This document shows positions 43,585-52,225 of a stretch of DNA of 64,000 nucleotides, one piece after another. The stretch spans positions 186,001-250,000 of the forward strand of contig NZ_JOEC01000001.1 of assembly GCF_000718085.1 (NCBI RefSeq). Reading direction: 5' to 3'. The position numbers and the translations under genes were made by a program. Each line of letters starts with the position of its first letter. The first letter of the stretch is position 1. The DNA comes from Mycetocola saprophilus (GTDB lineage Bacteria; Actinomycetota; Actinomycetes; Actinomycetales; Microbacteriaceae). The notes beneath the pieces are model-generated. The model worked only from the letters and a program-made list of their open reading frames with translations. It did not search any database and had not been told where the DNA came from.

Positions 43585-44967
43585 ATGATTCCCCCGAGAG
43601 CGTTCCCCCTCACCGAGCCCAATATCGACTTTGAAACCGCGGCCGGCTCGCGGATTCGGCGCACCGTTTTGCCCACCGGCCTGCGGATTCTCAGCGAGGA
43701 GATGCCCGCCGCCCAGAGCGCCACGATCGGCTTCTGGGTGGGTGTGGGTTCCCGCGATGAGCTGGCCACCGAGTCCGCCGTGGGTGCCTCGGGGTTTGGA
43801 TCCACCCACTTCCTCGAGCACCTGCTGTTCAAGGGCACCCCGACCCGCAGCGCGCTGGATATCGCGATCGCCTTTGACGCCGTCGGCGGCGAGCACAACG
43901 CGCTGACCGCCAAGGAATACACCTGCTACTACGCCAAGGTTCGCGACCAGGACCTCGGCATGGCCACCTCGGTCCTCGCCGATATGATCGCCTCCTCGCT
44001 GATCGACCCCGAGGAGTTTGAGCGCGAGCGTCAGGTCATCATCGAGGAACTGGCGATGCGGGAGGACGATCCCGGGACCGCGGTCTGGGAGCTCCTGTTT
44101 GAGGCCGTGCTCGGCGAGCACCCGCTGGCCCGCCCGATCGGTGGTACCCCCGAGACCATCGAGGCGTGCACCCGCGAGGCCGTACTGGAGCACTATGCCC
44201 GCAACTACCGCGCCGCCGATGTGGTGATCTCGGTGGCCGGGGCCGTGCGTCATGATGAGCTGGTCGCCGATGTGGTGTCCGCGTTGACCGAGGCCGGCTG
44301 GGATCCGACTATTCAGGCCGATCCGGTGCCGCGTCGTCCGCTGGTGCCGGTGAATACCCGGCCCGCTCGCTCGCTTGTGGTGGAGCATCGCCCGATCGAG
44401 CAGGTGCATCTGCTCCTGGGCTGCACCGGAATCGCAATGCGGGACGAGCGCTGGCCGGTCATGAGCATCCTCAACTCGATCCTCGGCGGTGGCATGTCCT
44501 CACGCCTGTTCCAGGAGATCCGCGAGAAGCGAGGGCTCGCCTACTCGGTGTACTCGTTCTCCAGCGCGTTCTCCGATACCGGAGTGTTTGGGCTCGGCGC
44601 TGCGTGTACCCCGGCCCGCGCCCGCGAGGTTGCCGACCTGATGTATGCGGAACTGATCACGATGGCCACGGACGGGGTCACCGAGGAGGAGATGGCGCGC
44701 GCCCTCGGGCAGCTCTCCGGTGCCTCGGCGCTCGCCCTCGAGGATTCCGACTCGCGGATGTCGCGGCTTGGCCGCGCCGACCTGATTCTCGGCGAGTTCC
44801 AGGAATTAGACACCATCCTGGAGATGCTTGCCGCCGTCACCGCCGAGGACGTGCGAGCACTCGCTCGCGAACTCGCGGATCGGCAGTTTACGGTTGCCGC
44901 GGTGGGGGCAATCGACGAGAGTGTATTTGACGGCTTCGGTGAGTCCTTAGAAGGGAAACGATCATGA
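43585..44967 (+). CDS. M16 family zinc metallopeptidase
   Basis: Encodes 460 residues from ATG 43585, with GGGTGGA upstream. The inverted zinc motif HxxEH is HFLEHLLFKGT, with the downstream Glu in the RERQVIIEEL region. The protein shows two M16 halves, the second (about 240-450) with the HRPIEQVHLLLG and GGGMSSRLFQEIREKRGLAY signatures. It belongs to the single-chain processing peptidases typical of Actinobacteria, usually encoded just after pnp; here accessory genes have separated them. Substrate unknown. It overlaps the next gene by ATGA. Confidence 0.95.
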   Translation: MIPPRAFPLTEPNIDFETAAGSRIRRTVLPTGLRILSEEMPAAQSATIGFWVGVGSRDELATESAVGASGFGSTHFLEHLLFKGTPTRSALDIAIAFDAVGGEHNALTAKEYTCYYAKVRDQDLGMATSVLADMIASSLIDPEEFERERQVIIEELAMREDDPGTAVWELLFEAVLGEHPLARPIGGTPETIEACTREAVLEHYARNYRAADVVISVAGAVRHDELVADVVSALTEAGWDPTIQADPVPRRPLVPVNTRPARSLVVEHRPIEQVHLLLGCTGIAMRDERWPVMSILNSILGGGMSSRLFQEIREKRGLAYSVYSFSSAFSDTGVFGLGAACTPARAREVADLMYAELITMATDGVTEEEMARALGQLSGASALALEDSDSRMSRLGRADLILGEFQELDTILEMLAAVTAEDVRALARELADRQFTVAAVGAIDESVFDGFGESLEGKRS

Positions 44968-45566
44968 GCCAGTATCTGTACCTCGTGCGTCATGGCGAAC
45001 AGCAGGACGCCGAACACGGAATGCCCGACGGACCCCTCTCCCCGCGTGGTCGTCGCCAGGCCCGGCTGATCGCCGAACGCCTGAGCGGGCTTCCGCTCAC
45101 CGCCGCCTACCACTCCCCGCTGCAGCGGGCCGCCGAAACGGCCGAGCTGATCGCCGAGCGTCTGCCCTCGATCTCGCTGGAATCCTCGGCCCTGCTGTTT
45201 GACTGCGTGCCAACCGGCAAGACCCCGGATACCCCGAGCGCGTTTGACTCGTTCTTCGGCGGCATCACCGACGCCGAAACCGAGGCCGGCACGGCGCAGA
45301 TGAACGATGCGGTGGCCGAGTTCCTGGCCCCCAAGAGTGGCGAGCGACACGACCTAATCATCAGCCACAACTTCGTGATCGCCTGGTTTGTTCGGGAGGT
45401 GCTCGGCGCACCCGACTGGCGCTGGATGACCCTGGACCAGGCCAACTGTGGGCTCACGGTGATCCACCGCAAGCCCGGTCGGCCCTGGACCCTGCTGACC
45501 CACAACGATCTGGCCCACCTGCCGATGGAGCTGCGGACCGGACTGCCTGATCCGCTGCCGGTTTAA
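44964..45566 (+). CDS. Histidine phosphatase family protein
   Basis: Encodes 200 residues, coupled to the M16 gene by ATGA. The phosphoglycerate-mutase-like fold is recognised by the phosphohistidine motif YLVRHGEQQDA near the N-terminus, YHSPLQRAAETAELIAERL and DLIISHNFVIAWFVREVL with the second catalytic His. It hydrolyses an unknown phosphoester. Coupling to M16 is the only contextual hint. Confidence 0.93.
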   Translation: MSQYLYLVRHGEQQDAEHGMPDGPLSPRGRRQARLIAERLSGLPLTAAYHSPLQRAAETAELIAERLPSISLESSALLFDCVPTGKTPDTPSAFDSFFGGITDAETEAGTAQMNDAVAEFLAPKSGERHDLIISHNFVIAWFVREVLGAPDWRWMTLDQANCGLTVIHRKPGRPWTLLTHNDLAHLPMELRTGLPDPLPV

Positions 45567-45662
45567 CGTCCGCCGAGCCGGCCGCCGCTGAGCTGCCCGC
45601 CACTGGGCTGGGCTCTGCTGGGCGGCCGTCGTTGGTGTCACCACCGGTGGCCCCCATACAAA

Positions 45663-45690
45663 AAGTCACCCCGCACGCGGGGTGACTTTC
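45663..45690. terminator. Bidirectional intrinsic terminator
   Basis: A 12-bp stem AAAGTCACCCCG/CGGGGTGACTTT (45663-45674 with 45679-45690), CACG loop, between convergent genes. Confidence 0.9.
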
Positions 45691-45702
45691 TGGTTTCGCC
45701 GG

Positions 45703-46161
45703 CTAGTCGGTGAGGGTCTTGCCGTACCAGTGGTTGGCGTTGGGGTTTGAGTTATAGGGCTCGATTTCCACATAGCCCGAGCTGCGGTACAGTCCGCCGG
45801 CGGCGGCCAGGGTCGCGTTGGTATCCAGGACCAGCTCGGTTGCTCCGAGCGCGCGAGCCTCCTCCTCGAGTCGGTTTAGCAGGGTGCGGCCCAGGCCGCG
45901 TCCACGCGTGGCCGGGCGCAGGTAGACATGCTTGATCTCGAACCGGGTGGGGGAGAGCGCGCGTACGCCGCCGCATCCGAGCAGGGTGTCATCCTCGGCG
46001 AGCACGATGAACGAGCCGGCCGGGGGAATGAAGCGTGCCGGGTCGGGCAGGGTGACCACGTAGTCTCCGTCTTCAAACCCGACCGCGCGTTCGCCAAAGT
46101 ACTCCATCAGGAGCGTGTGCGAATCGGGAGTATCGGTGCCGAGGCGGTGAAAGGTGAGCAT
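45703..46161 (-). CDS. GNAT family N-acetyltransferase
   Basis: Encodes 152 residues, a single GNAT domain: FIVLAEDDTLLGCGGVRAL, the acetyl-CoA loop VYLRPATRGRGLGRTLLNRL, LVLDTNATLAAAGGLYRSSGY and YNSNPNANHWYGKTL at the end. It is close to the small GNATs that often have no known substrate. TAGCAT on the minus strand (46168-46173) ends 6 nt before the ATG, consistent with leaderless expression. Confidence 0.92.
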   Translation of the reverse strand: MLTFHRLGTDTPDSHTLLMEYFGERAVGFEDGDYVVTLPDPARFIPPAGSFIVLAEDDTLLGCGGVRALSPTRFEIKHVYLRPATRGRGLGRTLLNRLEEEARALGATELVLDTNATLAAAGGLYRSSGYVEIEPYNSNPNANHWYGKTLTD

Positions 46162-46272
46162 GCAATAATGCTACGCCGCGGTCGCGCACTTTAATCACGA
46201 GTGTGATCGAGACAGGGTCGCGTTCACTTTCCGACATTCTGAACCGCGAGGCAAATCGGGTCTCAAATATTA

Positions 46273-46292
46273 CATATCGTAAGCTCGATATG
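46273..46292. promoter_or_regulatory. Inverted repeat overlapping the surface protein start
   Basis: CATATCG (46273-46279) and CGATATG (46286-46292) flank 6 nt, and the right arm contains the ATG. As RNA it would hide the start codon; as DNA it could be an operator. A further 16-bp perfect palindrome GGTGGGGCGCCCCACC lies at 46312-46327 inside the first codons. Confidence 0.55.
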
Positions 46293-48953
46293 TTTAAAAA
46301 TACTGAATTGAGGTGGGGCGCCCCACCGAATAGTGCGCACACTCGCCCACGACGCGGCCTGGCCGCGCTGCTGCTTTCGGCCCTGCTCACCGCATCCGCC
46401 CTGGTCTTGGCACCCGCCGCCGCACAGGCGGCCCCCGAAGGTGTGGAACGCGGCTGCGTGATTGATGCCGTGACCGTCTCCAACGAGGCCGGCCAGAGCG
46501 TGGAGGGCACCACCGTCAGTCGCTATTCGCGGCTGATGATCGGGTTCAACTGGAGCAAAACGGCCGACTGCGTGATCAACGAGGGCGACACCGCCACGAT
46601 CACCTTCCCCGCCGAACTGCAGATCTCCGGTGCCGCGGTGACCAGCAACATGTTTGACGACGCCGGCAACCTACTGGGAACCATGACGCTCAGCCCGCAG
46701 AAGGCGGGCACGCCGGCCACCGTGAAGCTGGTGTTCTCCAAGTTTGTGGGGGACAACCAGCTCGCCTCCGGCACTGTGCGCGTGCTCAGCACGATTAGCT
46801 CGACCGTGATACCCGGGGAGGACCCGGTACCGCTGGAGTTTGTGACCGATACCGGCACCACCACGGTGTCGATCATCATCACCAACCCGGCCATTCCCGC
46901 CCCCGACCCCGAGGTGACACATAAGTACTGCTACTGGCGCGAGGGAGGCACCTCGCTCTACTGCGATATCTGGCTGCCTCGGACCCAGCTCACCGCCGCC
47001 GGCGAGCCGATTCCGTGGACCGATGTGACCATCGAGGATCGCCTGAACAGCCCCGGTCAGCGCATCGTCCCCGATTCCTATGTGCTGCTGGCCTCCGAGG
47101 CCACCGACGTGAACGCCAACGGATGGCCGCGCTGGGGGACCGCCTTCAAGCCCGCGACCCGGGCCGTGGACCTCGGATTCTCGGTCGTGGAACAGTCGGA
47201 GGGTGGCTTCACCGCGCATCTGGACACGACCGGTCCCCGGTTCGGCTATCTGATGCTGCGCTATGACGTGGAAATCACCGATGCCACGCTGCCCCAGTAT
47301 TTGAACACCGCGATCACCCGAATCAATGGTCGGGCCGCCGAATCGATCCTCTGGACCACCATCAATAACGGCGTCAGCGGTGGCGGATCCGCGAGCGGCC
47401 TGGGGATCGTCAAGGGCGAGATTGGTGCGATCCCCGGACGGGTCGCGGACACCGCGCCCACGATGGCGGATGCCCGGATCTACGACCTCGAAAAGGGCCG
47501 GGAAGTGGTCATCGAAATGGTAAACCGTGGCGGCACTCCGCTGACCAACGTGACCGTCTCCGACCGCCTGATCAACGGGTCCGAAGCCCTGGAAAACGTG
47601 ATGTGCGCCTTCCCGGGCGATGCCAGGCAAACCGTGGGAGTGCAGGCACCGGACGGCACCTGGAACATCACCTGGGAGGCTTCCGTTTCCGGCGGCGCCA
47701 CCTGGGCCCCCGGTGACGCGGGCATGTTTCAGTGCACCGGGTGGCTGGGCCTGTACGGCGTGGGCGGTGCCCACACCGATGAGGCACGCATCGTGGCCAC
47801 CGATCCGGTCCGCAACGCCGTGCTCACCAACACCGCGCGCTACAACGCGGTGACCGGTGGGGTCCGCGTGGTGCGCTACGACGCCCGCGACAACTTCAGC
47901 GCCCCGCTGACCGCGGGCATCGTGACCAAGCCGCTCGGCTTCGGCGATGCCGACTACTATCGCGATGCGAACACCGCCGAAACCGCGATCGAATATCCCT
48001 ATGCGAACGGTGCCGATATTGTTGAGCCCGTGCGCTGGACCGTCAGTAACATCGGGGGCAGCACGCTGGCGGATATCGTCCTGTCCGAGCAGACCCTGGA
48101 GGGATCTCCGCTGGCCAACGCGCGGTGTGAGTTCCCCGACGGCAGCGCGGGGATGACCTGGCCGGGCCCGTGGGCACCGAGCACCAGCTTTGAGTGCGCG
48201 GGCGAGCTGACCCTGCCGGCCCAGACCGATGGTGTAGCGGACGAGTCGCCGCAGACCCATGCCAGCGAGGCCGTCGTTCGTGCCTCGGTGATTCTGCCCG
48301 ATGTGGATCAGAACTACCGGGTGACCGGTGAGCCGATGACCGATCTCGATGGAAACCTCGTGCACGCCGGCCTGGAGGTGACCGATTCGGATCCGTACTA
48401 CGCGATTCGCGCCGGAAAGCCGGCACCGGAGCCCACGCCGGAGCCGAGCACCGAACCGACACCCGAGCCGAGTATCGACCCGAGTCCGGAACCCAGCGTG
48501 GATCCGACCCCGGAACCCAGCGTGGATCCGACCCCGGAACCCAGCGTGGATCCGAGTCCGGAACCCAGCGTGGATCCCACGCCCGAGCCGAGTATCGACC
48601 CGAGTCCGGGCCCGAGCCCGGACCCGAGTGTGGATCCCACTCCCGAGCCGAGTACCGGGCCGACTCCGAAGCCGAGCATCACGCCGAGCGGTACGCCGAC
48701 CCCGAGTGTCGAGCCCAGTGCCGATCCCTCGCCCGAGGCGACCGCAAGCACGGATCCGAGCACGGATCCGAGCACGGACCCGAGTACGGATCCGGCCGCG
48801 CTCCCCGGCGGCGGAGCGGGCACTGACTCGACCGCCCTGGCCCCCACCGGGACCGCGCCGATCGCCTTCCTGGGTGGTGCGCTGATCCTGCTGGCCCTGG
48901 GGCTGGCCTTCCGTCCGCGTCGACGTGTGGCAAACGCACACTCGCGGCGCTAG
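46290..48953 (+). CDS. Cell-wall-anchored surface protein with sortase motif
   Basis: Encodes 887 residues from ATG 46290; the ribosome site is poor. The N-terminus has about 25 polar residues and then a hydrophobic signal (LAALLLSALLTASALVLAPA ending AQAAPEG). Residues 55-700 form a series of beta-rich domains with DUF11-like segments (ITFPAELQISG, NTARYNAVTGGVRVV). From about 711 to 835 there is a proline-rich wall-spanning stretch of PEPSVDPT-type repeats. The sortase signal LAPTG (850-854) is followed by a hydrophobic helix and RPRRR. The protein probably spans the peptidoglycan and serves in adhesion or wall structure. No sortase gene is in the window. Confidence 0.9.
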   Translation: MFKNTELRWGAPPNSAHTRPRRGLAALLLSALLTASALVLAPAAAQAAPEGVERGCVIDAVTVSNEAGQSVEGTTVSRYSRLMIGFNWSKTADCVINEGDTATITFPAELQISGAAVTSNMFDDAGNLLGTMTLSPQKAGTPATVKLVFSKFVGDNQLASGTVRVLSTISSTVIPGEDPVPLEFVTDTGTTTVSIIITNPAIPAPDPEVTHKYCYWREGGTSLYCDIWLPRTQLTAAGEPIPWTDVTIEDRLNSPGQRIVPDSYVLLASEATDVNANGWPRWGTAFKPATRAVDLGFSVVEQSEGGFTAHLDTTGPRFGYLMLRYDVEITDATLPQYLNTAITRINGRAAESILWTTINNGVSGGGSASGLGIVKGEIGAIPGRVADTAPTMADARIYDLEKGREVVIEMVNRGGTPLTNVTVSDRLINGSEALENVMCAFPGDARQTVGVQAPDGTWNITWEASVSGGATWAPGDAGMFQCTGWLGLYGVGGAHTDEARIVATDPVRNAVLTNTARYNAVTGGVRVVRYDARDNFSAPLTAGIVTKPLGFGDADYYRDANTAETAIEYPYANGADIVEPVRWTVSNIGGSTLADIVLSEQTLEGSPLANARCEFPDGSAGMTWPGPWAPSTSFECAGELTLPAQTDGVADESPQTHASEAVVRASVILPDVDQNYRVTGEPMTDLDGNLVHAGLEVTDSDPYYAIRAGKPAPEPTPEPSTEPTPEPSIDPSPEPSVDPTPEPSVDPTPEPSVDPSPEPSVDPTPEPSIDPSPGPSPDPSVDPTPEPSTGPTPKPSITPSGTPTPSVEPSADPSPEATASTDPSTDPSTDPSTDPAALPGGGAGTDSTALAPTGTAPIAFLGGALILLALGLAFRPRRRVANAHSRR
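48425..48790 (+). repeat. Repeats encoding the PEPSxDP(T/S) wall-spanning stretch
   Basis: Degenerate 24-bp units encoding PEPSVDPT, PEPSVDPS and similar recur from about 48425, the best preserved around 48481-48600. They end with three near-exact 12-bp copies encoding STDP at 48750-48795. All units are multiples of 3. Confidence 0.8.
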
Positions 48954-48962
48954 CCGTCGCCC

Positions 48963-49002
48963 CACCCCACCCCACCGGGCTCGCGTTCGGTGGGGTGGGG
49001 TG
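48963..49002 (+). terminator. Intrinsic terminator after the surface protein gene
   Basis: Perfect 15-bp stem (48963-48977 with 48988-49002) made of CACCCC/GGGGTG repeats. Confidence 0.85.
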
Positions 49003-49029
49003 TGTCGTCACTCCGGACCACGAAGTTGC

Positions 49030-49035
49030 TAGATT
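49030..49035 (+). promoter_or_regulatory. -10 element of dapB (leaderless start)
   Basis: TAGATT ends 6 nt before the dapB ATG, and no ribosome site is visible, so the transcript probably begins at the start codon. Confidence 0.55.
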
Positions 49036-49041
49036 AGGGGT

Positions 49042-49782
49042 ATGACTACACGGGTTGCGATCGTTGGTGCCAGCGGAAAAATGGGACGACTGTTTAGCCG
49101 ACTGCTGGAGGCCAGCCCCGACTATGAGGTGCACGCGGCCCTGACCTCACGCAGCGACCTGTCCGAGATGGACGGCGCCGACCTGGTGGTCGACGTGAGC
49201 ACCCCGGCGATCAGCCCCGCGGTGGTCGCCCATGCGCTGGCCGCCGGTGCCAACGTGCTGGTGGGAACCTCGGGGTGGTCCCGGGAGAAGCTGGACGCGC
49301 TGGAGCGCACCATCCCGACCGGCCGCGGCGTGCTGATCATCCCCAACTTCTCGGTGGGATCGGCGCTGGGCACCGCGCTGTCGATCCTCGCCTCGCGATT
49401 CTATGAGTCGATCGAGATCATCGAGTCCCACGCCTCCACCAAGATCGATTCCCCGAGCGGCACCGCCGTGCGCACGGCCGAGCTGATCGACCGTGCCCGC
49501 GCCGATCTCGGCCCGGTGGAGGCCCCGCACGTGGACCAGCGCGCCCGCGGCGAACTGATCGCCGGGATTCCGGTGCACAGCCTGCGCCAGCGCGGGATCG
49601 TCGCCCAGCAGCGGGTGATCCTGGGTGGGCCGGGGGAGACCCTGACCATCGCCCACGACACCATCGACCAGAGCGCCTATGAGCACGGCATCACGCTGGC
49701 CCTCGCCCGGGCGCAGCACGTGAGCGGCCTCGTGGTGGGGCTGGAAAACGTGATCGACCTGGGCCTGGGCGGCCAGGCTTGA
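49042..49782 (+). CDS. dapB: 4-hydroxy-tetrahydrodipicolinate reductase
   Basis: Encodes 246 residues, the usual length. DapB reduces the dihydrodipicolinate precursor in lysine and diaminopimelate synthesis. It has the nucleotide loop VAIVGASGKMGR, VDVSTP, the NFSVGSALG strand and the catalytic block IIESHASTKIDSPSGTA (His and Lys present; the second His of the usual HH pair is Ala here). It is followed 34 bp downstream by a small TPR-like gene, a common order in Actinobacteria. Confidence 0.97.
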   Translation: MTTRVAIVGASGKMGRLFSRLLEASPDYEVHAALTSRSDLSEMDGADLVVDVSTPAISPAVVAHALAAGANVLVGTSGWSREKLDALERTIPTGRGVLIIPNFSVGSALGTALSILASRFYESIEIIESHASTKIDSPSGTAVRTAELIDRARADLGPVEAPHVDQRARGELIAGIPVHSLRQRGIVAQQRVILGGPGETLTIAHDTIDQSAYEHGITLALARAQHVSGLVVGLENVIDLGLGGQA

Positions 49783-49816
49783 TGCGCGCCCGCACCGACG
49801 AGGCGGGGGCACGCTA

Positions 49817-50260
49817 GTGCGCGCCCGACTGCCCGCCATCCTGGTCTCCGCCTTCCTGGTGATCTGCCTGATCCTGGTGGGTCAGAAGGCGCTGGTGGCG
49901 ATCGGCACAGGGCAGCCCATCGCGATCGTGATCGGCATCGCCCTGGTGGTGCTGCTGCTCGCCGGGGTCTGGGCCCTGTGGCGGGAGCTGCGGTTCGGGT
50001 CGGCATCCAGCCGTCTGGGCCGCCTGCTGGAGGAGCGTGGCCTGGTGCCCGAGGACGAGGTTCCGGTACGCCCCAGCGGACGCCCCGAACGCGCCGCCGT
50101 GGACGAGCTGTTCCCCGCCTATCGCGCGGCCGTCGAGGCCGAACCCGAGAGCTGGACCGCCTGGTTCCGGCTGGGCATCGTCTATGACGGGGCCGGGGAT
50201 CGCATCCGCGCGCGTCAGGCGATCCGAGAGGCGATCCGGCTGGAGCGCGCTGCCCGCTAG
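49817..50260 (+). CDS. Membrane-anchored TPR-like protein
   Basis: Encodes 147 residues from GTG 49817. Two N-terminal helices (about 8-24 and 34-54) anchor a small cytoplasmic domain with one TPR-like repeat (AVEAEPESWTAWFRLGIVYD, GDRIRARQAIREAIRLE). This protein type is often found directly behind dapB in Actinobacteria; its function is not known to me. Confidence 0.8.
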   Translation: MRARLPAILVSAFLVICLILVGQKALVAIGTGQPIAIVIGIALVVLLLAGVWALWRELRFGSASSRLGRLLEERGLVPEDEVPVRPSGRPERAAVDELFPAYRAAVEAEPESWTAWFRLGIVYDGAGDRIRARQAIREAIRLERAAR

Positions 50261-50345
50261 CCGCGGGGAACACTTCGGTCGTTGGCAAGTCGCCGCTAGC
50301 CGCCCGTCGGCGAGCCTCTCCTGAGCACCCGTCGACCTCCCCTCC

Positions 50346-50363
50346 GTCAACCGATCGGTTGAC
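50346..50363. promoter_or_regulatory. 18-bp perfect palindrome upstream of the ABC exporter operon
   Basis: GTCAACCGATCGGTTGAC lies 58 bp before the ABC ATPase start. Its form is like a TetR-type operator, and its right end overlaps TTGACC, a possible -35. No TetR gene is in the neighbourhood. Confidence 0.6.
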
Positions 50364-50420
50364 CCCGGGGTCCCTCGATCGTGCCTCCCCGCGGATGCGC
50401 GCGGCCGCCAGCATGGAGGT

Positions 50421-51347
50421 ATGACGGTTGCACTCCATATTCACGACCTCCGGAAACAGTATTCCGGGACCACAGCGGTAGCCGGCCTGAGCTTTGACGT
50501 GGAGGCCGGAAGCCTCTGCGCGCTGCTCGGTGCCAACGGGGCCGGGAAGTCCACCACGATCGCCTGCATCTCGACCCTGCTGGGTTTTGACGCGGGGGTG
50601 ATCGACGTCCTGGGCGACCGGGTGGGTTCGGGACCCGCGGCCACCGCGCGCATCCGCGGCCGAATCGGGGTGGTGTTTCAAACCTCGGTGCTGGATCCGC
50701 TGCTCAGCGTGCGCGAAAACCTCACCGTGCGCGCCCGGCTCTACCGGCTCGACGCGGCGAGCACCGACGCCCGCATCAACGAGCTGGCCGAGATGACCGA
50801 CCTCACCGGGTTTCTGGATCGCCGCTACGGCACCCTCTCCGGCGGGCAGAAGCGGCGCGCGGATATCGCCCGGGCGCTGATCCACTCGCCCGACATCCTG
50901 ATCCTCGACGAACCCACGGCGGGCCTCGACCCCGCCAGCCGGGAACGCATCTGGGATGCGATCCACACCCTGCGCCGGGCCACCGGCATGACCGTGCTGC
51001 TGACCACCCATTACCTGGCCGAAACCGAGCTCGCCGACGACGTGATCATCATCTCCGGGGGTGCCCTGGTCGAGCGCGGATCCGCCGCCGAGCTGCGGGC
51101 CCGGCTCGGAGCCAGCCGACTGAGCATCACGCCGCGCCCCGACGCCGCCGCGCTGATCGCCGCCTGCGCGGCGCTGCCCGGCACCTGTGAGGGCGACCGC
51201 TTCGAGCTGCGCCTGCCCGGAAGCGCCGTGGCCCTGGATCTGCTGGCCGCCCACCACACCGACATCCTCGACTTCGAATTCCGGCACGGCACGATGGACG
51301 ACGTGTTCCTCAGCGTGACCGGCGATACCCCCAAGGACCCCGCATGA
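50421..51347 (+). CDS. ABC transporter ATP-binding protein, drug exporter type (DrrA-like)
   Basis: Encodes 308 residues. The ATPase domain (1-225) has Walker A LLGANGAGKSTT, the signature LSGGQKRRADIARAL, Walker B ILILDEPTAGLDP and the H-loop LLTTHYLAETE. The C-terminal 80 residues form the extra domain seen in DrrA-type drug or lipid exporters. It pairs with the membrane subunit that follows with ATGA overlap; together they form an ABC-2 exporter. The same coupled operon includes a sensor kinase and response regulator, so export is likely induced by an envelope or drug signal. Confidence 0.95.
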   Translation: MTVALHIHDLRKQYSGTTAVAGLSFDVEAGSLCALLGANGAGKSTTIACISTLLGFDAGVIDVLGDRVGSGPAATARIRGRIGVVFQTSVLDPLLSVRENLTVRARLYRLDAASTDARINELAEMTDLTGFLDRRYGTLSGGQKRRADIARALIHSPDILILDEPTAGLDPASRERIWDAIHTLRRATGMTVLLTTHYLAETELADDVIIISGGALVERGSAAELRARLGASRLSITPRPDAAALIAACAALPGTCEGDRFELRLPGSAVALDLLAAHHTDILDFEFRHGTMDDVFLSVTGDTPKDPA

Positions 51348-52225
51348 CCACCATCTGGACCCTGACCCTGCGTAACCTCCGCCTGTTTTTCCGCGACCGA
51401 ATGCGGGTGTTTTTCTCGCTGCTGTCGGCGCTGATCCTGGTTGCCCTCTACGTGTTCTTCCTGGGCAATCAGATCACTTCCTCGGTCACCGCCCAGCTTC
51501 CCGGAGCCCCCGCGGAAGATGTGGACCGCTTCATTCGGGCCTGGGTGTTTGCCGGGGTCATCATGATCACCTCGCTGACCGCGAGCCTGGGCGCGATGGC
51601 CGTCTTTGTGGATGACCGGGTGGCCCGCCGTTTTGATGACTTCCTGGTTGCCCCGCCCCGGCGCGGACACCTGACCCTCGGCTACCTGTTGGCGGCCTTC
51701 CTGGTGGCCGCGGTGATCTCGCTGCTGCTACTGGCCGCCGCGCAGATCACGCTGGCGATCTCCGGCGGCGGGATGACCCTGGGCGAGCTCGCCACGGCCG
51801 CGGGCATCACCCTGCTGTGCTGCCTGGTGTTTGCGGCGCTGTCGGCCCTGGCTGCCTCGTTTATCGCCTCGACCGGGGCGTTTGCGGCGCTGTCGACCAT
51901 CGTGGGAACCGGGGTCGGGTTCCTTGCCGGGGCCTATGTGCCGCTGGGTACCCTGCCCGCGGGCGTCGCCAAGGTCCTCACCCTGCTGCCCTTCGCCCAG
52001 GCCGCGAGCCTGGTGCGTGGACCCCTCACCGCGGGTCCGCTGGATGCGCTGGATTCCGCTCAGCCGGGTGCCGGCGAGAGCCTGGCCACGTACTTCGGCG
52101 TGCACGCGATGGTGGGGGATACCGAGCTGGGGGCACCGCTGCTGATCGCGATCCTCGCCGCACTCGGAATCGTATTCCTGCTGCTGGCCATCGGCCGGTT
52201 CGGGCGGCGCCTGCGCACGGTATGA
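51344..52225 (+). CDS. ABC-2 type transporter permease
   Basis: Encodes 293 residues with six or more helices and the ABC-2 layout: RNLRLFFRDRMRVFFSLLSA at the start, a large external loop after the first helix, FDDFLVAPPRRGHLTLGYLL as the cytoplasmic loop, and AYVPLGTLPAGVAKVLTLLPF near the C-terminus. It is the membrane partner of the DrrA-like ATPase. It overlaps both neighbours by ATGA. The substrate may be a drug, peptide or lipid. Confidence 0.92.
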   Translation: MTTIWTLTLRNLRLFFRDRMRVFFSLLSALILVALYVFFLGNQITSSVTAQLPGAPAEDVDRFIRAWVFAGVIMITSLTASLGAMAVFVDDRVARRFDDFLVAPPRRGHLTLGYLLAAFLVAAVISLLLLAAAQITLAISGGGMTLGELATAAGITLLCCLVFAALSALAASFIASTGAFAALSTIVGTGVGFLAGAYVPLGTLPAGVAKVLTLLPFAQAASLVRGPLTAGPLDALDSAQPGAGESLATYFGVHAMVGDTELGAPLLIAILAALGIVFLLLAIGRFGRRLRTV

